Source: Callaeas wilsoni (taxonomy: Eukaryota > Chordata > Aves > Passeriformes > Callaeidae). Taken from it: a DNA stretch of 64,000 nucleotides. Shown one piece after another: positions 1 to 13,700 of the stretch (the stretch's first letter is position 1; every line of letters starts with the position of its first letter). Both the position numbers and the translations under genes were made by a program. The notes under the pieces were generated by a model. It did no database searches. It had not been told where the DNA came from and saw only the letters and a program-made list of their open reading frames with translations. The stretch is from assembly GCA_013398955.1 (NCBI GenBank), contig VWPU01003113.1:1-64000 (forward strand). Direction: 5' to 3'.

Positions 1-276
1 CCGCCCCGGCCGCCCCGGCCGCCCCAGCGAGGAGCTCCCGCCGCCTCTGCCGGCGGGAAGGAGGAAGCCGAGCCCTCTGGCGAGGGCGCCGGAGGGCCGG
101 GGAGGGGAAAGCGCTCGCCTTGCCGAGGCCGCAGACAAAGGAGGCGGCGTGCGGGCGCCGCGGCCCCGCTCCTGCCGTGGCTACGTCCGCCCGCCCGTCC
201 CTCGCCGCCGCCGCCCGTGTGTCCGGCTGAGCCATAGAGACCGCGCGGCGCGGGGGGGGCGCGGGGCGATCCGCGC

Positions 277-282
277 CACGTG
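277..282. promoter_or_regulatory. E-box CACGTG
   Basis: A palindromic CACGTG followed by AC, a USF/MYC/TFE-family type site, in the CpG island 25 nt from the first YY1 motif. Confidence 0.4.
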
Positions 283-306
283 ACCGGGCATGTCACTCAC
301 CCGGCC

Positions 307-317
307 GCCGCCATCTT
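307..317 (-). promoter_or_regulatory. YY1-type motif
   Basis: GCCGCCATCTT, the reverse complement of the AAGATGGCGGC YY1 consensus, inside the CpG island. A second partial match in the other orientation lies at 355-363 (AAAATGGCG). Paired, oppositely oriented motifs suit a bidirectional promoter. Confidence 0.5.
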
Positions 318-660
318 GCGGAGGGAGGGGGAGCGCTGCCCCCGACGAGTGCCCAAAATGGCGCGGGCGGCGCGGGGCCGCTCCTCACAGGCAGGGGCGC
401 TGTGCTCTCCCGGCGGCGCCGGGCACGGCCGGGCCGGCCAGGGCTGCAGCTCCCGCTCCCGGTCCGCCGCTCCCTGGCGACCGCCGCGGGCGGGGCGGGC
501 GGGAGCAGCGGACTCGGCCAGGTCTGAGAGCGGCGGGGCACCGGCACCGGCCGGCGGGGCAGGAGACGTGCCACCGGGATGTCGCCGCACGGGCCGCTTC
601 GGGGCCTGGAGTTTTACCTCCTCAGCCAGAGAGGCACAGCGGGCACGGGCTTTCAGGGTA

Positions 661-3600
661 CACCCGTACCTTCCTTGCTCTGGACTTTTAAATTGGAAGC
701 TCTTTTCTTTCTAAATGTAAACAGACTCCATGACGCTTGTTCCATAGAAACTGACCTCAAAGAAACAGACTGTGAACCTCATTACAGATTCACAAAAGTT
801 ATAAATACTTACGTTCTTATTGTTCTGTCTGTCCTTCACCACCAACACATCTATGAGCAAATCTATTGAAAAAACAGCTACCGGCACACCAGAGGGATTA
901 GACTGGAAGAGTTAAAAAAAAATTAAAATGTGTTATTTTGTTTAGGAAAACTGTATTAACAGTGGTGCAGAATATGGAAATGGGAATATGGACTGTAGTC
1001 TTGATGTTTCTAATGCAAAAATCTATCTACAACATGCGTTAAGAAGGAAATGGAATGCCTTTATGAGAACTTGCAACAAATTTGCACTTAAGAAAGTAGC
1101 AGTGGAAAGGAGCCAAAACATCTCCACCTTAGAGACAAAGATAAAATACTTTACAATTAGGTAGTTCCCCCTTTTCAAAGTGTCTACCTACATGAAGCAT
1201 CAGGCACAATCAGATCACTGATCACTTGTTTAAAAGACATTTAAACCAGTGACATTCTGTTGGAGAAAACATGCCAAGAGATTGTGTATAATAAGGTGAC
1301 CCTGAAGTTCGTGTGGTTTTGATAGCGCCTGGCGTGTTAAAGAACATTCTACAGGTGAGAAAATGGAAGCATCCAGTAACTCAGAGTCCTTCTGGTTCTG
1401 GAAGAGACTGTTTGATCTCCTCCAGACCGCTTTGTCCCAATTCCTGTTTTCCTCCGTAAATCCATATTTCTCACAAGGACAGTGAGATTTAATTGTTGTA
1501 GTTTTTGAGGTCAGCTAGGGAGAGGCGAAGTGTTGCAAATATGGATGCACCAAGGAAATGTATGCTCCATTCCTACTCAGTTAAGTTGGTGTACACATAA
1601 AAACCCAGTTCTGAAAAAGAAACACAATTTAAAATTGGGACATTTAAGTGTTTATTAAAGAGAAAAAGCAGAAGCTAGATATTTTCATACTTTTTTTTCC
1701 TATTAAATAATCAGATTTATTTTAAGTATATTACAAAATATATTAGCAGTGGAAAAAACCCTCCAAACTTAGAATATTAAAGTTTTTATTTACTTCTGGG
1801 TTAATTTCTACCTTTTTTTTTAATGTGCTCCCTTCTGTTCTAAGGCCATCTCAACTATAATGTAAAACAACTTTTACACAAGACTATCAGTATTTCACAT
1901 CTCAATGACTTGTTTTCCTGAATTAAGGTCTCTTATATTCATTAATTAACAGACTGAAATCCATCTTAACATCATGAGAACATTTAGAAAGTTTCTTAGA
2001 CAAGGAACTAGCAATTTCTATTTGAAGAAAATTAGCACTTCTAGGCGAAAGTAAAATGTAAATTCAAACCACATCATTTGGATAAATTTATTATAAGAAG
2101 GGGAGATAAACAGCCATAGAATACTGTTTCTTTTTGGAGTTTGATAAGTTAAATAATTGAAATATTTGTCATTTTTCATATCTAAGCAGAAATTGTTTTT
2201 AAAATTGTAATCGGATATCAGTACAAACTACTGGCAGATAGCGTACATCACAGTTTATTATATGGCAAATCAGAAGATCTACATATCTTTTTTGACTTGC
2301 ATTTATTTAAAAAGTAAAAATCCAAGATTACAGTAGATCCTGGAAAGCAATGAAAAATTACCTAGAAGGTTAGGAAATATGCAAGGTTGCAGCTGGATAC
2401 AGGCACCAATCTGCAAGCTGTCAATCCCTAATGTTTGTTGGAGCCACCCACCTTGCTGATTCATGCTGTAATGCAAAGTTCTGAAAGATCTTGAGGATGG
2501 GAGCCCTTAGTTACTTTCAGTAATTCAAGTTTTGTTTACCAAGAGTGTCAATGTGCAGGGACTGTGAAAGAACTCGTTTACTAGCAAGTATTTTCTTATT
2601 TTCCTAAGAGGTGAGAAATTCAAATGCCAAAAATAAGAGTTCAGGCACCCAAGTGGAAGGTATCAGAAGTAACTGTAACCTTGCTGAACTGAAACACTTG
2701 TGGAAAAAGCAGCAGTTAAAAGTAATATATAAAACAATCAGAAAAATTCTCTGATGAGTGTACAAAAGTGTAGCAGTAATGGAAATGTTTAGTTCAGTTC
2801 ACTGAGTTTATGAAGACAGTAACATCATGTACCCATCCAAATTGGTAAACCAATGGAAAACCAAGACTGATCAGTAGCAGGGAGAATTTAAGACTCAAAA
2901 AGAGCTCAGCTTTGTACACTAACAGAAACTCTAAATCTCTTAACTCTTCATGTAATTATTTAGACTAATGCCATGGCTACAAGGAAGTCACTGCATGTTG
3001 TCCCTTGCAGACACAGGGTACAACAGATAAATATTTGAACATAATCTCCACCCAGGAAAAACCAGGCAAGCTTTAGAGCAAGCCCTTACAAAGGATATGT
3101 AAAAACCCAAAAAGCAAACAAACAAACAAACAAAAGTCACAAAGAAAATGCTCTTAGGGGAACTCAAAAGAACTGTAGCACCATCAACACACTGCAGTAG
3201 CAAAGTTATCTGCATTTACTGTGGCACTATCATCTTTGACATTTTGAGATGTCTAAAGTAAACTAAAAAAACACCATGAAACACCAGATGCCTAAGACTA
3301 AGGAAGCTGTCCTCTGCTCTGGTAGCAAGAAGTGTCACTTCCACATAGCAACTTACATGACCTTTTAGGATGGAATGACTCTTCTGCCAGGCCTGCCTTT
3401 TTTGTCTTCCCTGACTGCAAATGAAACCCAGGCTAGCTGATCTTCTGGTAGACCTCAAAATTTTAGTTACCCAAGTCTCAGAAGAGAAATCCAACTTGTG
3501 CATCTCAAAGCAGGCTGTCCATACTGTCACTCCTAAGTTTGATTACAGAAGGAATTATGTCTGTCAAAAGTGACTTCTATTTAATAATGACTTAAATAAA

Positions 3601-6600
3601 CGAGAAACTACATTTTAAGCCTGATTTTGCATCTGCATTCATCTCCTCTAAAAGATTATTATTATTTCATTAGCAATTATTTAAATGTTTGTTTGCAATT
3701 AAATGTAGTCCCACTAAGTCTGGTAACCTTTTAAAACTAGGGAATACATTTTACATAGCTAAGATTGTAAGATGCTAAATGGTTACATTTTATCTGAAAA
3801 CATCCCAGTACATTTTTTGATTATTTAACACTTCATTAGTTTGACAAGAGCTCTGTTTGGATTCAAAGTACAATAATATGAAAAATGGCATTCAAAATAA
3901 TTCGTAGATTGATCTCTTTTAAATGTATTGGATACATCCATGAAATACATTTTGTTAACAAAGAGTACAGAACTGATTATTTCTGGCTGCCACTGCCTTC
4001 AGCTTTTAGAGAGAGCAGATTTTACCTTCACAGGTCCATCCTGTGTACGGAAGAGGAAAAAAAACCACAGAACTTTTTCAATTCTTAGTCCATTTCCAAG
4101 TTCGAGCTAGTAATTTGAATCTACTTGGTGAAAGTGATATTAAACTGCAATAAAAAGCTACTACTATCAGACTATAATTTAGCACTTCAAAAACTTGCTT
4201 CCCACTCTTACTCTATAAAGAGGGAGGGGCTTGTGCTACTCCATCAGTTCAGTGCATTCTCTTTGAGACTCTGGCAACAAAACCGCTTAAAATTTTAAGA
4301 CAGTATAGTGCATACAGCTGTAACAGACATTACTAATTTTGTATTTAGAGAGAAAATATTTAATTTAAATAACTCTGTTCTAAGATAAATGTTTATCTTC
4401 CCTCATTTGTTCTAAGGCAGTACTTTGTGTAGACTCTGGAGCTCATTTTAGTGGTAAGGCAGTACCGTATAACGCTTCACCAAGCCCAGAGGCACGAGCA
4501 GATGTTCAGTAAGTAGATCTGCAAGTAACAGTCGTGATGTACTCCAGAAACCAGTTCTTTGTACATGTACATCCCAGCAGTACTGTGCACTTAATATTCC
4601 TGTCCCCTTCCATGTTTTCTAATGACAGAGGTTGATCAAAACCAGACTGCTCTCCGTGCTCTCTCTGAATTGGTGGCAGTCCAGTTCTGGCTGCCATTTT
4701 TCTACAGAGCCTCTCAGCCCTGCCCCTCATGACCAGGCACCGGTCTGTGATGGGGGACAGAAGTGTGAGTCTTCTGGCAAGGGAGCCAGAAACATAAGCA
4801 ATTCCTTGGTAACTTTAATTGTTCTAAGTAAGAAATAGTTAACATTAAAAACATCAGACCGAGTGATATCAGGCTTCAAGTTTCCAGCCATCACAGCCTC
4901 ATGAGCCTCTGCAGTCTTGAAGCAGCTTCAGCTTTGGAGACAGATTTGACACGAGTCTCCAGTGGTAAGGCAGATATTTTGTGCACAGAGAGCAGCAGGA
5001 ATGACTCCAGTTTGAAGATCAGGGTCTTCAGTAACAAAACTGAAGATGTCAGATACCTGACTCCCAAGGGCTTTTCTTTCTTATTTAATTATTGGTAATC
5101 TCTTCTGAAAACAAAACAGACCAAGGGGCTGATGCTTTTGAGTATGTTTCAACATCACAATATTTTTGATTGAAGAAAAATATGGTAGCTGTACTTAACT
5201 CATTCTTTCCATAAGGAGCACACTTTAGGTGAAAAGAGGACTACACTGCTGATAAATGAGACTATTTATGAAGTTCTTAAGGCAGGCATCTGGATCACTA
5301 GTAAAAATAAATGTGTTAACATGGAGAAAGAAAAGCTTATTAAACTGATTATAAAAATAAGCTTATCTGAGAGTTCCTCTAAGCATAGATAATAAAGTAA
5401 ATTCAAGCAAGGAATAGTCTCATCTCTTGCTAGTGAAATCCTGTAGTTAGCACAGTAAACACACAGGTAAATCTTATCCTTTTTATCAAAGTTGTTTCAT
5501 AATCAGTGCATAAATTCTTAAATAAGGAGCTAAGAAAGAGAAGAATCAGTTTTTTCCATGTTACTCTCTGATAGGACAAAAGGACATCACAAAGATGATC
5601 TTAAAAATGCTGATGTTACTCAGATTAGTTCTTTAAATACCAGGAAGAAATTCTTCAGGCCCAGTCAATTTGACAACATGCAACCATTTTCTCTCCTGTT
5701 TCCCTTTTTCTAGGCAAGTTTCTTCAATCTTTGTCACTCATATCAATTTGCAGTAGATTTCTGATGTTTTGGATTAACCACCACCATAACAAACCAAAAA
5801 CATTCAACACACAAGTTGCAGCTCTGAACCAAACACCATCACCTGTGTAAACAGCCATACTCTTTTAGGAAGTCAGCACTTTTGTTAGTACAAATCTTTT
5901 ACTACTTTTGCATTTATTCTCTGTCAGCTGACAAGTATATCTACTTTCATCCCTATCTGTTAACACCCATCTTTGGTGGTATCTGACTTTCCTTCTTTCG
6001 TAGGCCTCCCCTCACTGTATTTAAAGTCAATGACATGCCTTGTTTAACTGAGTTGGCCTCTTACTACAGCTTGTGTGGCACATACTGTCAGTCGTGACCT
6101 TCACATCTCCAAGAAACTCTTCTCTTAGTTCCTCTCTTACTTCAGACTTGTCTTCTGTGAGATCTTACTTATCAGTTTTCTGTGGTCTGCCTTCTTCAAG
6201 TCCAGTCATTTTTATGTTGAGGTTCTCTTTCTACTCCAAGAATTGTGAACGTTTAATTTCATTTCCTTTCTTACACAAGTTGTCTTAAACCACCCATCCA
6301 ATACTTTGCTCACTTGCCACTGCTGCAGTCATCCTTGATCCCAGCAATTGCTTCCTAGTGGGTGTAATGTTGTCTGTCCTAAATTAGACAGCAGTCAGAT
6401 ACTTTGAATATGACATAAATCTGAACACTACAACTCAGCTATGAACTTTAAAGAGAATCTAGTCTCCAAATGAAATCTGTTCTACACTGACGATTATTTT
6501 TATTGGACTTGTACTTGCCTTGATATACAAAATGATGCCTAGACAAAGAGTCCCTGCCTCCAAAAGTTACAACTGAAGCACACTCAGAGAAGCACATACA

Positions 6601-9600
6601 GAAAGTACTGTCAGAAAGTAGGGGTGAAAAATCCAGGGAGAAGATAAGCTTTTCTTGGGGAATAAAGATAATGGTTTTCACCTACAGATATAGACAATGT
6701 CTGTGCACTATTTTGGATTCCAATTCAAACAAAATCTACACACTAGAGGTGCCTTATTTGGAACTTTCTGACACACCTCACTCTAAACAGTCTTACTGGG
6801 CCTGTAGCAGTAGCACAGTCAGAATGTGCACTGTTCACAAGGCAGCTGTGCACAGCAATTTCTTCTCATACTTGTAGAGCCTCCCCTTATTCAGGAGAGC
6901 TCAAGCTGAAGGTTGCCTACCCATACAGAAAATGAGTAGCTAGCTGCAAATGTGAGGTGAACAACAAGTGAAGAGAATCAGAACTGAGCTGTACAGAAAC
7001 AGACAAGTAGAAAATGTGCTTTCCTCCTTCCCCCCCAAGAACATCTGTATCTTGAGATTCTAAATTAATTTCTGTAAAATACACTGATGACTAGTACTTG
7101 TGTTTGCCATTGTGAGGAAAAGAAAGGCATTAGCCTCACTAAAAGTATCTTGCCTGAAGAGTTCAAGGCCAGCTGCGAGAAGATTTGCTCTTTGGCAAGA
7201 AGAAACAGCTCAACCTGTGTACAAAAAGAACCCCATCTGCAGAATACAATGATAAACTACTCAAATTTACTACTCAGACATAGTCTTATTTAGTCTTGTA
7301 AATAACTAACAGTGACCATGTGTTTCATGTGGTTTAATGTCCAGTAACATTCCACAGTTCAACAATAAAGCAGGTGGGGAAGCAGGCTCATGTACAAGGG
7401 AACAAAAGAGATGTCCAGTTAGATAACCATCTCTGATGATAAGCAAATAACTACTGTAGGTTACTTCTAGGACTAAGAATCTCTGTAAGAAGTTCCCAGC
7501 TTGAGACATCTGGTTTTTTCATAATCAGTTACTATGCAATCTTAAATCCTCATGTACATTAAGGCAATGGTCATGGCACTGAGATGTACAAGTTTTCCCA
7601 AGTAATCCAAAGTCTTGATACGAACATGCTAATAATCTAATAATTTTCTCTTGTGATTCCCATTTGTGTCTTTTTTTAAAGTGGTGAACAAGAAAGAAAA
7701 AGGTGCAGATTGTGGTTACATTTAATAAGCAATTAATTCTTATCTTCTAACTTCCAGCTGACACACTCCTATACAGTCAGCTGTACCACTTTTCTAGCTG
7801 ACTTCAGCAACACACTTCAGACCTCATCCTGAAAATGTCCACAGGTTTTAATTCTCATGACTAAGCAACCCTACAGACTTGAAATGAACTTGGACATGGG
7901 TCTACTCAACAGGTAATGTAAAATTAATTCAATTTCTTCTGGAACAAGATTTACCTTGCTAGAAAAATGTGAAAATGTGAAATTTAAATATTCAAAAATG
8001 CTGCTTGCATCAAAGAAGCCCTAAGAATGCTTAGCAAAAAGTATAAATAGGAAAAAGAAACTGATATTTCAAGTTGGAAGAAATAGTTGAGTGTTGGACA
8101 AGAAGGCACAGTAAAGGGAATAATCCGTGTTCACAGACAAAATTAGTCAATGAAAACATTTTCTAAGCTAAGTAGCTTTGTTTTTAGTTTTCAAACTATT
8201 TATACAAAATACAAAAAAGCAATTTTAATACGGTCAGTCTCAAGTGCATGTCCAAAACATGCCTCGAATAGCACAGATATTATTCATTTTGTAATTAAGA
8301 GGAAAGGATGGTAAATTAGCTCATTGGTAGTTTATCTCAAAACCTTTTGAAGATTAATATTCATAGGTGTAAAGTAGTCTCAGCTCTACAGTCAGGAAAG
8401 ACTTATGCACCCCTTTGTGAATTACAGATAAAGATGAAATTTGCCTCAATGGACAAATGCATCTGTATTATCACTGAAAAATCTGTTAGAAGCTAATTAG
8501 AGACAAATTCACCCATAGCTTGGCCTGTACATCTATATATTCTAAAACAAATTAATTCCCTTTTTTCCTGTCCTACAGTTTGTTTCTTCAATGACCTTAT
8601 CTTCCACTAATTAGGAGAGCAGTTGTCAAGTTTTCACTTTCAAGAGTATGGATAATGTTGTTACTTCCAAAATCCAGTTCTGCAGAATACTTTCTCCATA
8701 TATCTTACAGTGATCTTTATGTCAAAATACCTCCAGAGAAGGTATGAAGGTATTTTGACATAAATTCTATTAACAAGAAACATTTGTTTCCGTAATGTAA
8801 ACTGTGTATTCTCTTAAAACTATTCGGGTTTGACAAGTAAGTTCCGCGCAACTTTGGTCACAGAAACGTGCAAGGTCTTGAACCCTCTTTAATATTTACT
8901 GTACATTGAAACAGAACACTTTTAAAAAGGACCATAAACTGGAGACTTGTGGGAGCAAGCTGTCCAAAGAACTGTCTGGAGAACATTATTCATGAAGGGT
9001 AACCCTGGCCAGTTCATCGCACCTTTAGCTTGAAGCTTCTACAACTTTTACACCTATTCACGTGTACCAATCAGTGTCCCTTTAGCAAGGAAAGTGCAAA
9101 GCAAACAGATGTAATGCCATTTCTTATGCATGACAATCCTTTAATATCTACAAAAGACTTGAAGAAACAAAACCCTAAAGGTTAGCTCTGAAATTCTGAA
9201 ATCCATAGAAAGGCACCTGTCTTTTTTTTTTTTTTTTTTTAAACATTTGGCCTTTGTGCTTTCACATCACAGATTAAAAATGTGAATACAGGTGAAACAT
9301 TATTGAAATCAAAATTCATTAAATAAGAGTTTAAATGCTAGATCACAAACTTTAAAAACAATACTATTAAAAGTGGTTTGCTTCAATTGTGTATTATGTT
9401 AAAGTGAAACAAATTCACATTCACTTAAAGACAAATTTTACTGCATTTCTAACTGAGTAACTACCTTCAAAAATACACTTCTCATTGTTTTTATCAGACA
9501 TAGTTTATAATTAAAAGATTAGAACAATTTGCTTGGGTTGAAAAGACATTACAAAACAAAACACTTAAAATTATTGAACAAAATATTACAGCCAAGTATT

Positions 9601-9759
9601 TTAGATATTTGAACTTGCCTTTCTTGGGTCATGATTCAAAGACTGATACTTGCCGAGAAGGTCAAAAAAGGCTAACAACCCTCAAATATGTTTGTTTTCT
9701 TTTTAAAGCAAGGCTGCAACTGCAAAAATTGATAGAGTTAAGTAGAACAAACATCTTGA
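661..9759. other. AT-rich sequence, distal 3' UTR and/or intergenic
   Basis: No conserved coding frame or recognisable RNA gene was seen; all open frames are short. It includes a (CAAA)5 repeat at 3115-3134, a 19-nt T run at 9222-9240, and a perfect inverted repeat at 8716-8764. Part of the right side may be distal MON2 3' UTR. Confidence 0.6.
8716..8764. repeat. perfect 17-bp inverted repeat, 15-nt loop
   Basis: Arms at 8716-8732 and 8748-8764 are exact reverse complements (TTTATGTCAAAATACCT). The spacer is 8733-8747, and pairing stops at once outside the arms. If the MON2 3' UTR reaches here, the transcript would form a stable hairpin. The family is not recognised. Confidence 0.85.
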
Positions 9760-10616
9760 AACAAATTTATTATGAAGTGAGGTATGGTAGTGTTGAAGTG
9801 CTACAGTGGATTTCTGCATATTCAATCTTATTTCAGGTCAACTACTCTGAAGTTTGAGATCAGCAGACTGTGACTGCTTGCTTCAATCTTTTGTTATATG
9901 ACCGTTTGCAGATGTCCAATGGCCACAAAGAAGATACATTCAATTAAGCAAAAACTAACATGATCAGATATGAATGAGCATATCTGGCAATTCAGAAGGC
10001 AAACTGTAAGTAAAAATGCAAGCAAACAACTTATTCATAATAAATACATTTTCAAGCATTTGACATTATCAATATTTTTAAAAGAATTTAAATAATAAAT
10101 GCAACTATTTTATACATAACTGTACCATTTATTATACACACAAGTATATCAGTTCCCTTTGTTTACAAAGGCTGGTTACAGATATATGGAATGTTACAGT
10201 ACCATCTTGCATAAAATTTTAGTACAATTCGTACTTCAAAAAAGGGTGCAAAACACCAGCCTAATAAATCTGACTGAATTGAAATATTTTTAATTACATC
10301 ATTAACACATACACAACAAGCTGTACATAAGCCCACTTTTCAATCACCACTTCAAGATACTGTAGCAAGTACATTAGATTATAAATGATTCCAACTAGTC
10401 AGTTAAATTTATTAAAGGTTTGCACTGCTACTCACTCTGGAACCTTGGAGATAAAGCCTGTGTTCATGACTTACTGAGCTCTTGTTAGTACAGTTAAGAG
10501 GCAGTCAGCACTGGTTGCCAAAGTACTAGTCACAAGAGATTTCCTCAGAGAAAATTCACCCAGGAGCAAACATTTTTGGATATTCCCTTCAAGAATAAAA
10601 AAGAAGTTTTATGGGG
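9760..10616 (-). other. MON2: MON2 3' UTR (proximal part, end not fixed)
   Basis: This must be transcribed beyond the stop codon. It is AT-rich and has no long open frame. On the minus strand, canonical AATAAA hexamers lie at 10408-10413, 10128-10133 and 9766-9771; the last is followed within about 20 nt by a U/GU-rich stretch (TGTTTGTTC). Further hexamers occur below 9700, so the true end could be kilobases farther. The choice of 9760 is a guess. Confidence 0.4.
9766..9771 (-). terminator. candidate MON2 poly(A) signal
   Basis: AATAAA on the minus strand, with a U/GU-rich element just downstream. It is one of several candidates, chosen only because of that downstream element. Confidence 0.25.
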
Positions 10617-10780
10617 TCAAGACTCTCCATTCTGTACCTTGGATGCTGGTGGATGCATGAAGTCCTTAAAGGGAACCAGTGCCTCCTTCAAAGCAGAGCA
10701 CACTTCTGAGGATGAGCAGGTGATACATTCTACTAAAGTCGGGTACAAGGCAATAACTTGTGCCCATGTGCTAGAATCAA
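10617..10780 (-). CDS. MON2: MON2 exon 35, last coding exon with stop
   Basis: 164 nt including the TGA stop at 10617-10619, residues about 1664-1718. It begins (V)[17 protein letters not shown] and ends [11 protein letters not shown], matching the mammalian C-terminus. The acceptor is TTCCCTGCAG. The 3' UTR continues to lower coordinates. Confidence 0.98.
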
Positions 10781-13700
10781 CTGCAGGGAAGAAAAGAACA
10801 GACTGAATCACTTACCACTGTCCAAATACTGACAACAGATTTTTTCCAATACCTCTAAATAATGACACATTCACAGTGTGCCTAAACATAGGTACTTAGT
10901 GCAATACAGACACTATGGCGTCCACGCAGGGCACTCAGATATGGGCCAGCATTTCTGCAGGAGAACCTTTTGTTTTTTCAGCTGCAACCGGAGGCCAGAT
11001 GGGATAATATCCTTAAAGTGCTGCTAGACACCTGTGTTTCTACATATGAGTCATTCACGGTGTTTTTGGGATGAAGAACTGACAAATTTAAGATAATACT
11101 TCTATTCAATCTGTAATACAAATGTGTTTTCTGCCTTCTTTTCTCAGCTATTGACAGAAAATTGAACTGGATGCACATTTCACTTTTGGAAAATTGTCAA
11201 CAATAAGACCTTCAATTGATTTCAGATCATTTCAGATTACAAGAGCTATAGAAAGCAAAGGTGGAAACATTGGACAAAGACAAAAAATATCCATGGTAAA
11301 GTTTTGTTAGTCCAACAAGTAAAATTAAACACTGTAGCATAAATCTTATTACAATGTCACTTCCTTGCTTATTTCTGTTTTGCTCTGCTTTCAAAAGAGA
11401 ACAAACCCCTGGCTTCAGACAACATTAATACTTATCTTAAATAAATAAAATTATTAAAAGGTAGAAGAAGTGGGAGTGAAATGATTCTGTAATTTGTCCA
11501 GTGGTTCTCTCTCTAAGAAAGTGTGTGGGAGGTTTGGCAAGCACTGCTGCGTCTGGACCAGAGAAAGTATGTCTCTCATTGCAGGAAGAGGGATGTGGGG
11601 AACAGTCCGGCTGAGTTGGCTACTCTACCCCTCTAAGAGGAAGACCCACCAAAGCAGCACTTCAGTTAGCTTCAGGGTTAGCCAAAAGGCTTTATGCATC
11701 CTGGCACAGTTCTGTCCGCACACTTGCCATGAACCTTGGAAACCACATCATCGTAACTCTGGCTGCTCAGTGATGATGCAAATGAGGTACTGCCTCTTTC
11801 CAGAAACCCACCTGTGTTTTTCTGGAAAGGCTGGTTTATTTGTTTGCTTCAGGATTAAAAAGGTTTTTTTTTTCCTGTTTCTCTTAATATCAAAAACAGG
11901 GAGGTAGAGGGAAACGTTATATACACAATTCTGTTAGAATTTCAGAGTCCAATACAGTGGACTTAACCAAGACTCATTATTAAGTTTCCTTCCAAGAACT
12001 CTCCACGCATACCGGAGGTGCAGCTTACAGGAGGAACAGGATACGTGTTTATAAATGAAGTTGAGGTCTTATATTTAAATTAGCCCTTTAAATACATTTG
12101 TCAACCATTTACTCAGGCATCAGTGAGCTATGCTCAATCCAAGGGACAGAAAATAATAGAACAGGAAGAGAGGGAAAGCAAGACCACAAGTGTATCTACC
12201 AGCCTGTCCGTGCATTTAACTTGTACACCCCTTTAACTGCAGAGTGCACCTATGTGAACATGACACATTGCAACCTAAAAACATATCATGGGAAGGAAAA
12301 AGGATCTAGCCAGGCTTCAGATATTTAAGAATGCCAGTAATATTTTATGGAACAGGGTTTTTTCTTTGTTTTCAGAAGACACCAAGCTTTATCTAATAAA
12401 GGACACTATAAATTGAAGTTTTCTCTTTTATTAAACATGTCTTAGGTCCGTATACTTTTAGGCATACTGAAAAAACTTTGTGGGGTTTCTTGCTGTCTAC
12501 CTGCCACCTACATATACAAAGAATTACAGAATACTGACTCTTACAGATTACACTTTTCTTTCAAATTTCTGGGAAAACTACAAAGGAAATAATACATACA
12601 TCTTTGGGGCAGATATAATGTTACCTTGTTTAGAATCATGTTATTTAACAATAACTTACCATTTTCAGGTTGAGTCTTTTTAAGTGAATCTATGAGAGTA
12701 CTGACAGCTTTTAAAACAAATATTATTTCTGTTACTTGCTGCCTACAAATGAAAAAATGCAAACAGTCAACTACTCATTTTTGTTTCAAGAATGTAAGTT
12801 TTATAGAAACACTTTCCCACCATCATTGCTGTTGTCTCAGCTAGGACAGCTTTAACTTTGATATTGGAAACGTTAACACCATACAAATCTCAATCTGAAA
12901 ACACTCATATCAAAGTACATGATAAGGCTAACATAATTTCCACATTCACGATCAAAACCTTCAAAAGTGAAGTGAATTTCAAGTAAATTCCCATTTTAAA
13001 GAATTTCTTAGTATTTCGGTCAATTTTTCCATTTCAAGAACAATTACTTGAGTAATGATTCACAATGTTGCTGTTTAGATGTTTCATCTTATTTTTGAGG
13101 AGATTCCACCCACCTCTCAATTAAGAAACTATACATAGCTCTGCTGGGAATAAAAGGAAATCAGATTTCAGAAATATTATGCTAGAGATATCAGAAACGT
13201 TTCACTAATTGAAAACGTTGTAACAGCACAGAATATGACCATTGTTACTTAAAGTTTTTTCCAAAAAAAATGGGTACCAGCATTTTCTTTGAAATATCTT
13301 CCCCATAAACATTTCTCTGCCTTTTAAATTTCATTCTCTCCCACCCCCCTCATTTTTTTCATGATTAAGTGATATTCTGAATGCAAACTTCTTCTCATAA
13401 AGTCCTGGTAATACCTTTATTTTCTAAAGACAATGCACATACCGTGGAAGAGGACATTTGCCACTCAATCTCTCATCTTCTATGTAGCGATGCAATACAT
13501 CCTGTGACCTTTTCAAGAGCACAGAAAGTGCCATTCTAGAGATGTAGCCTTCTTGAGGGGTCGTGACTTTATTACTGAATGAAAACTGGAGCAGTGTTTC
13601 AAAACACACTTTAGAAAACTCCTCTCTCATTCGAATATCTATTTCGGCTTCTGTCAAAGTAAAACCATGCATTTAATTGTGCGGTGTGCATGATGCTGCA

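Larger units (their letters stand above)
1..660. promoter_or_regulatory. CpG island, TATA-less promoter candidate
   Basis: Very GC-rich, CpG-dense sequence cut by the left window edge; base composition drops abruptly to AT-rich near 660-700. It carries a CACGTG E-box (277-282), two YY1-type motifs in opposite orientation (307-317 and 355-363), G-rich runs near 250-266, and a 9-bp unit repeated three times at 1-27. No conserved protein is seen in any frame. It lies about 10 kb past the MON2 stop. In mammals let-7i lies in the interval downstream of MON2, so this could be the pri-let-7i promoter, transcribing left or in both directions. The let-7i hairpin is not in the window. Confidence 0.7.

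Noticed and set aside
1..700. let-7i hairpin inside the CpG island
   Set aside because: Neither the mature let-7i sequence nor its reverse complement is seen in the island or elsewhere in the window.
280..714. Several overlapping frames of 90-144 codons in the CpG island
   Set aside because: Low-complexity Arg/Ala/Gly/Pro products in many frames at once, as expected from GC-rich sequence, with no known domain.
11494..11907. 137-codon + strand frame in intron 34
   Set aside because: No recognisable protein, no transcription signals, and it lies antisense within a MON2 intron.
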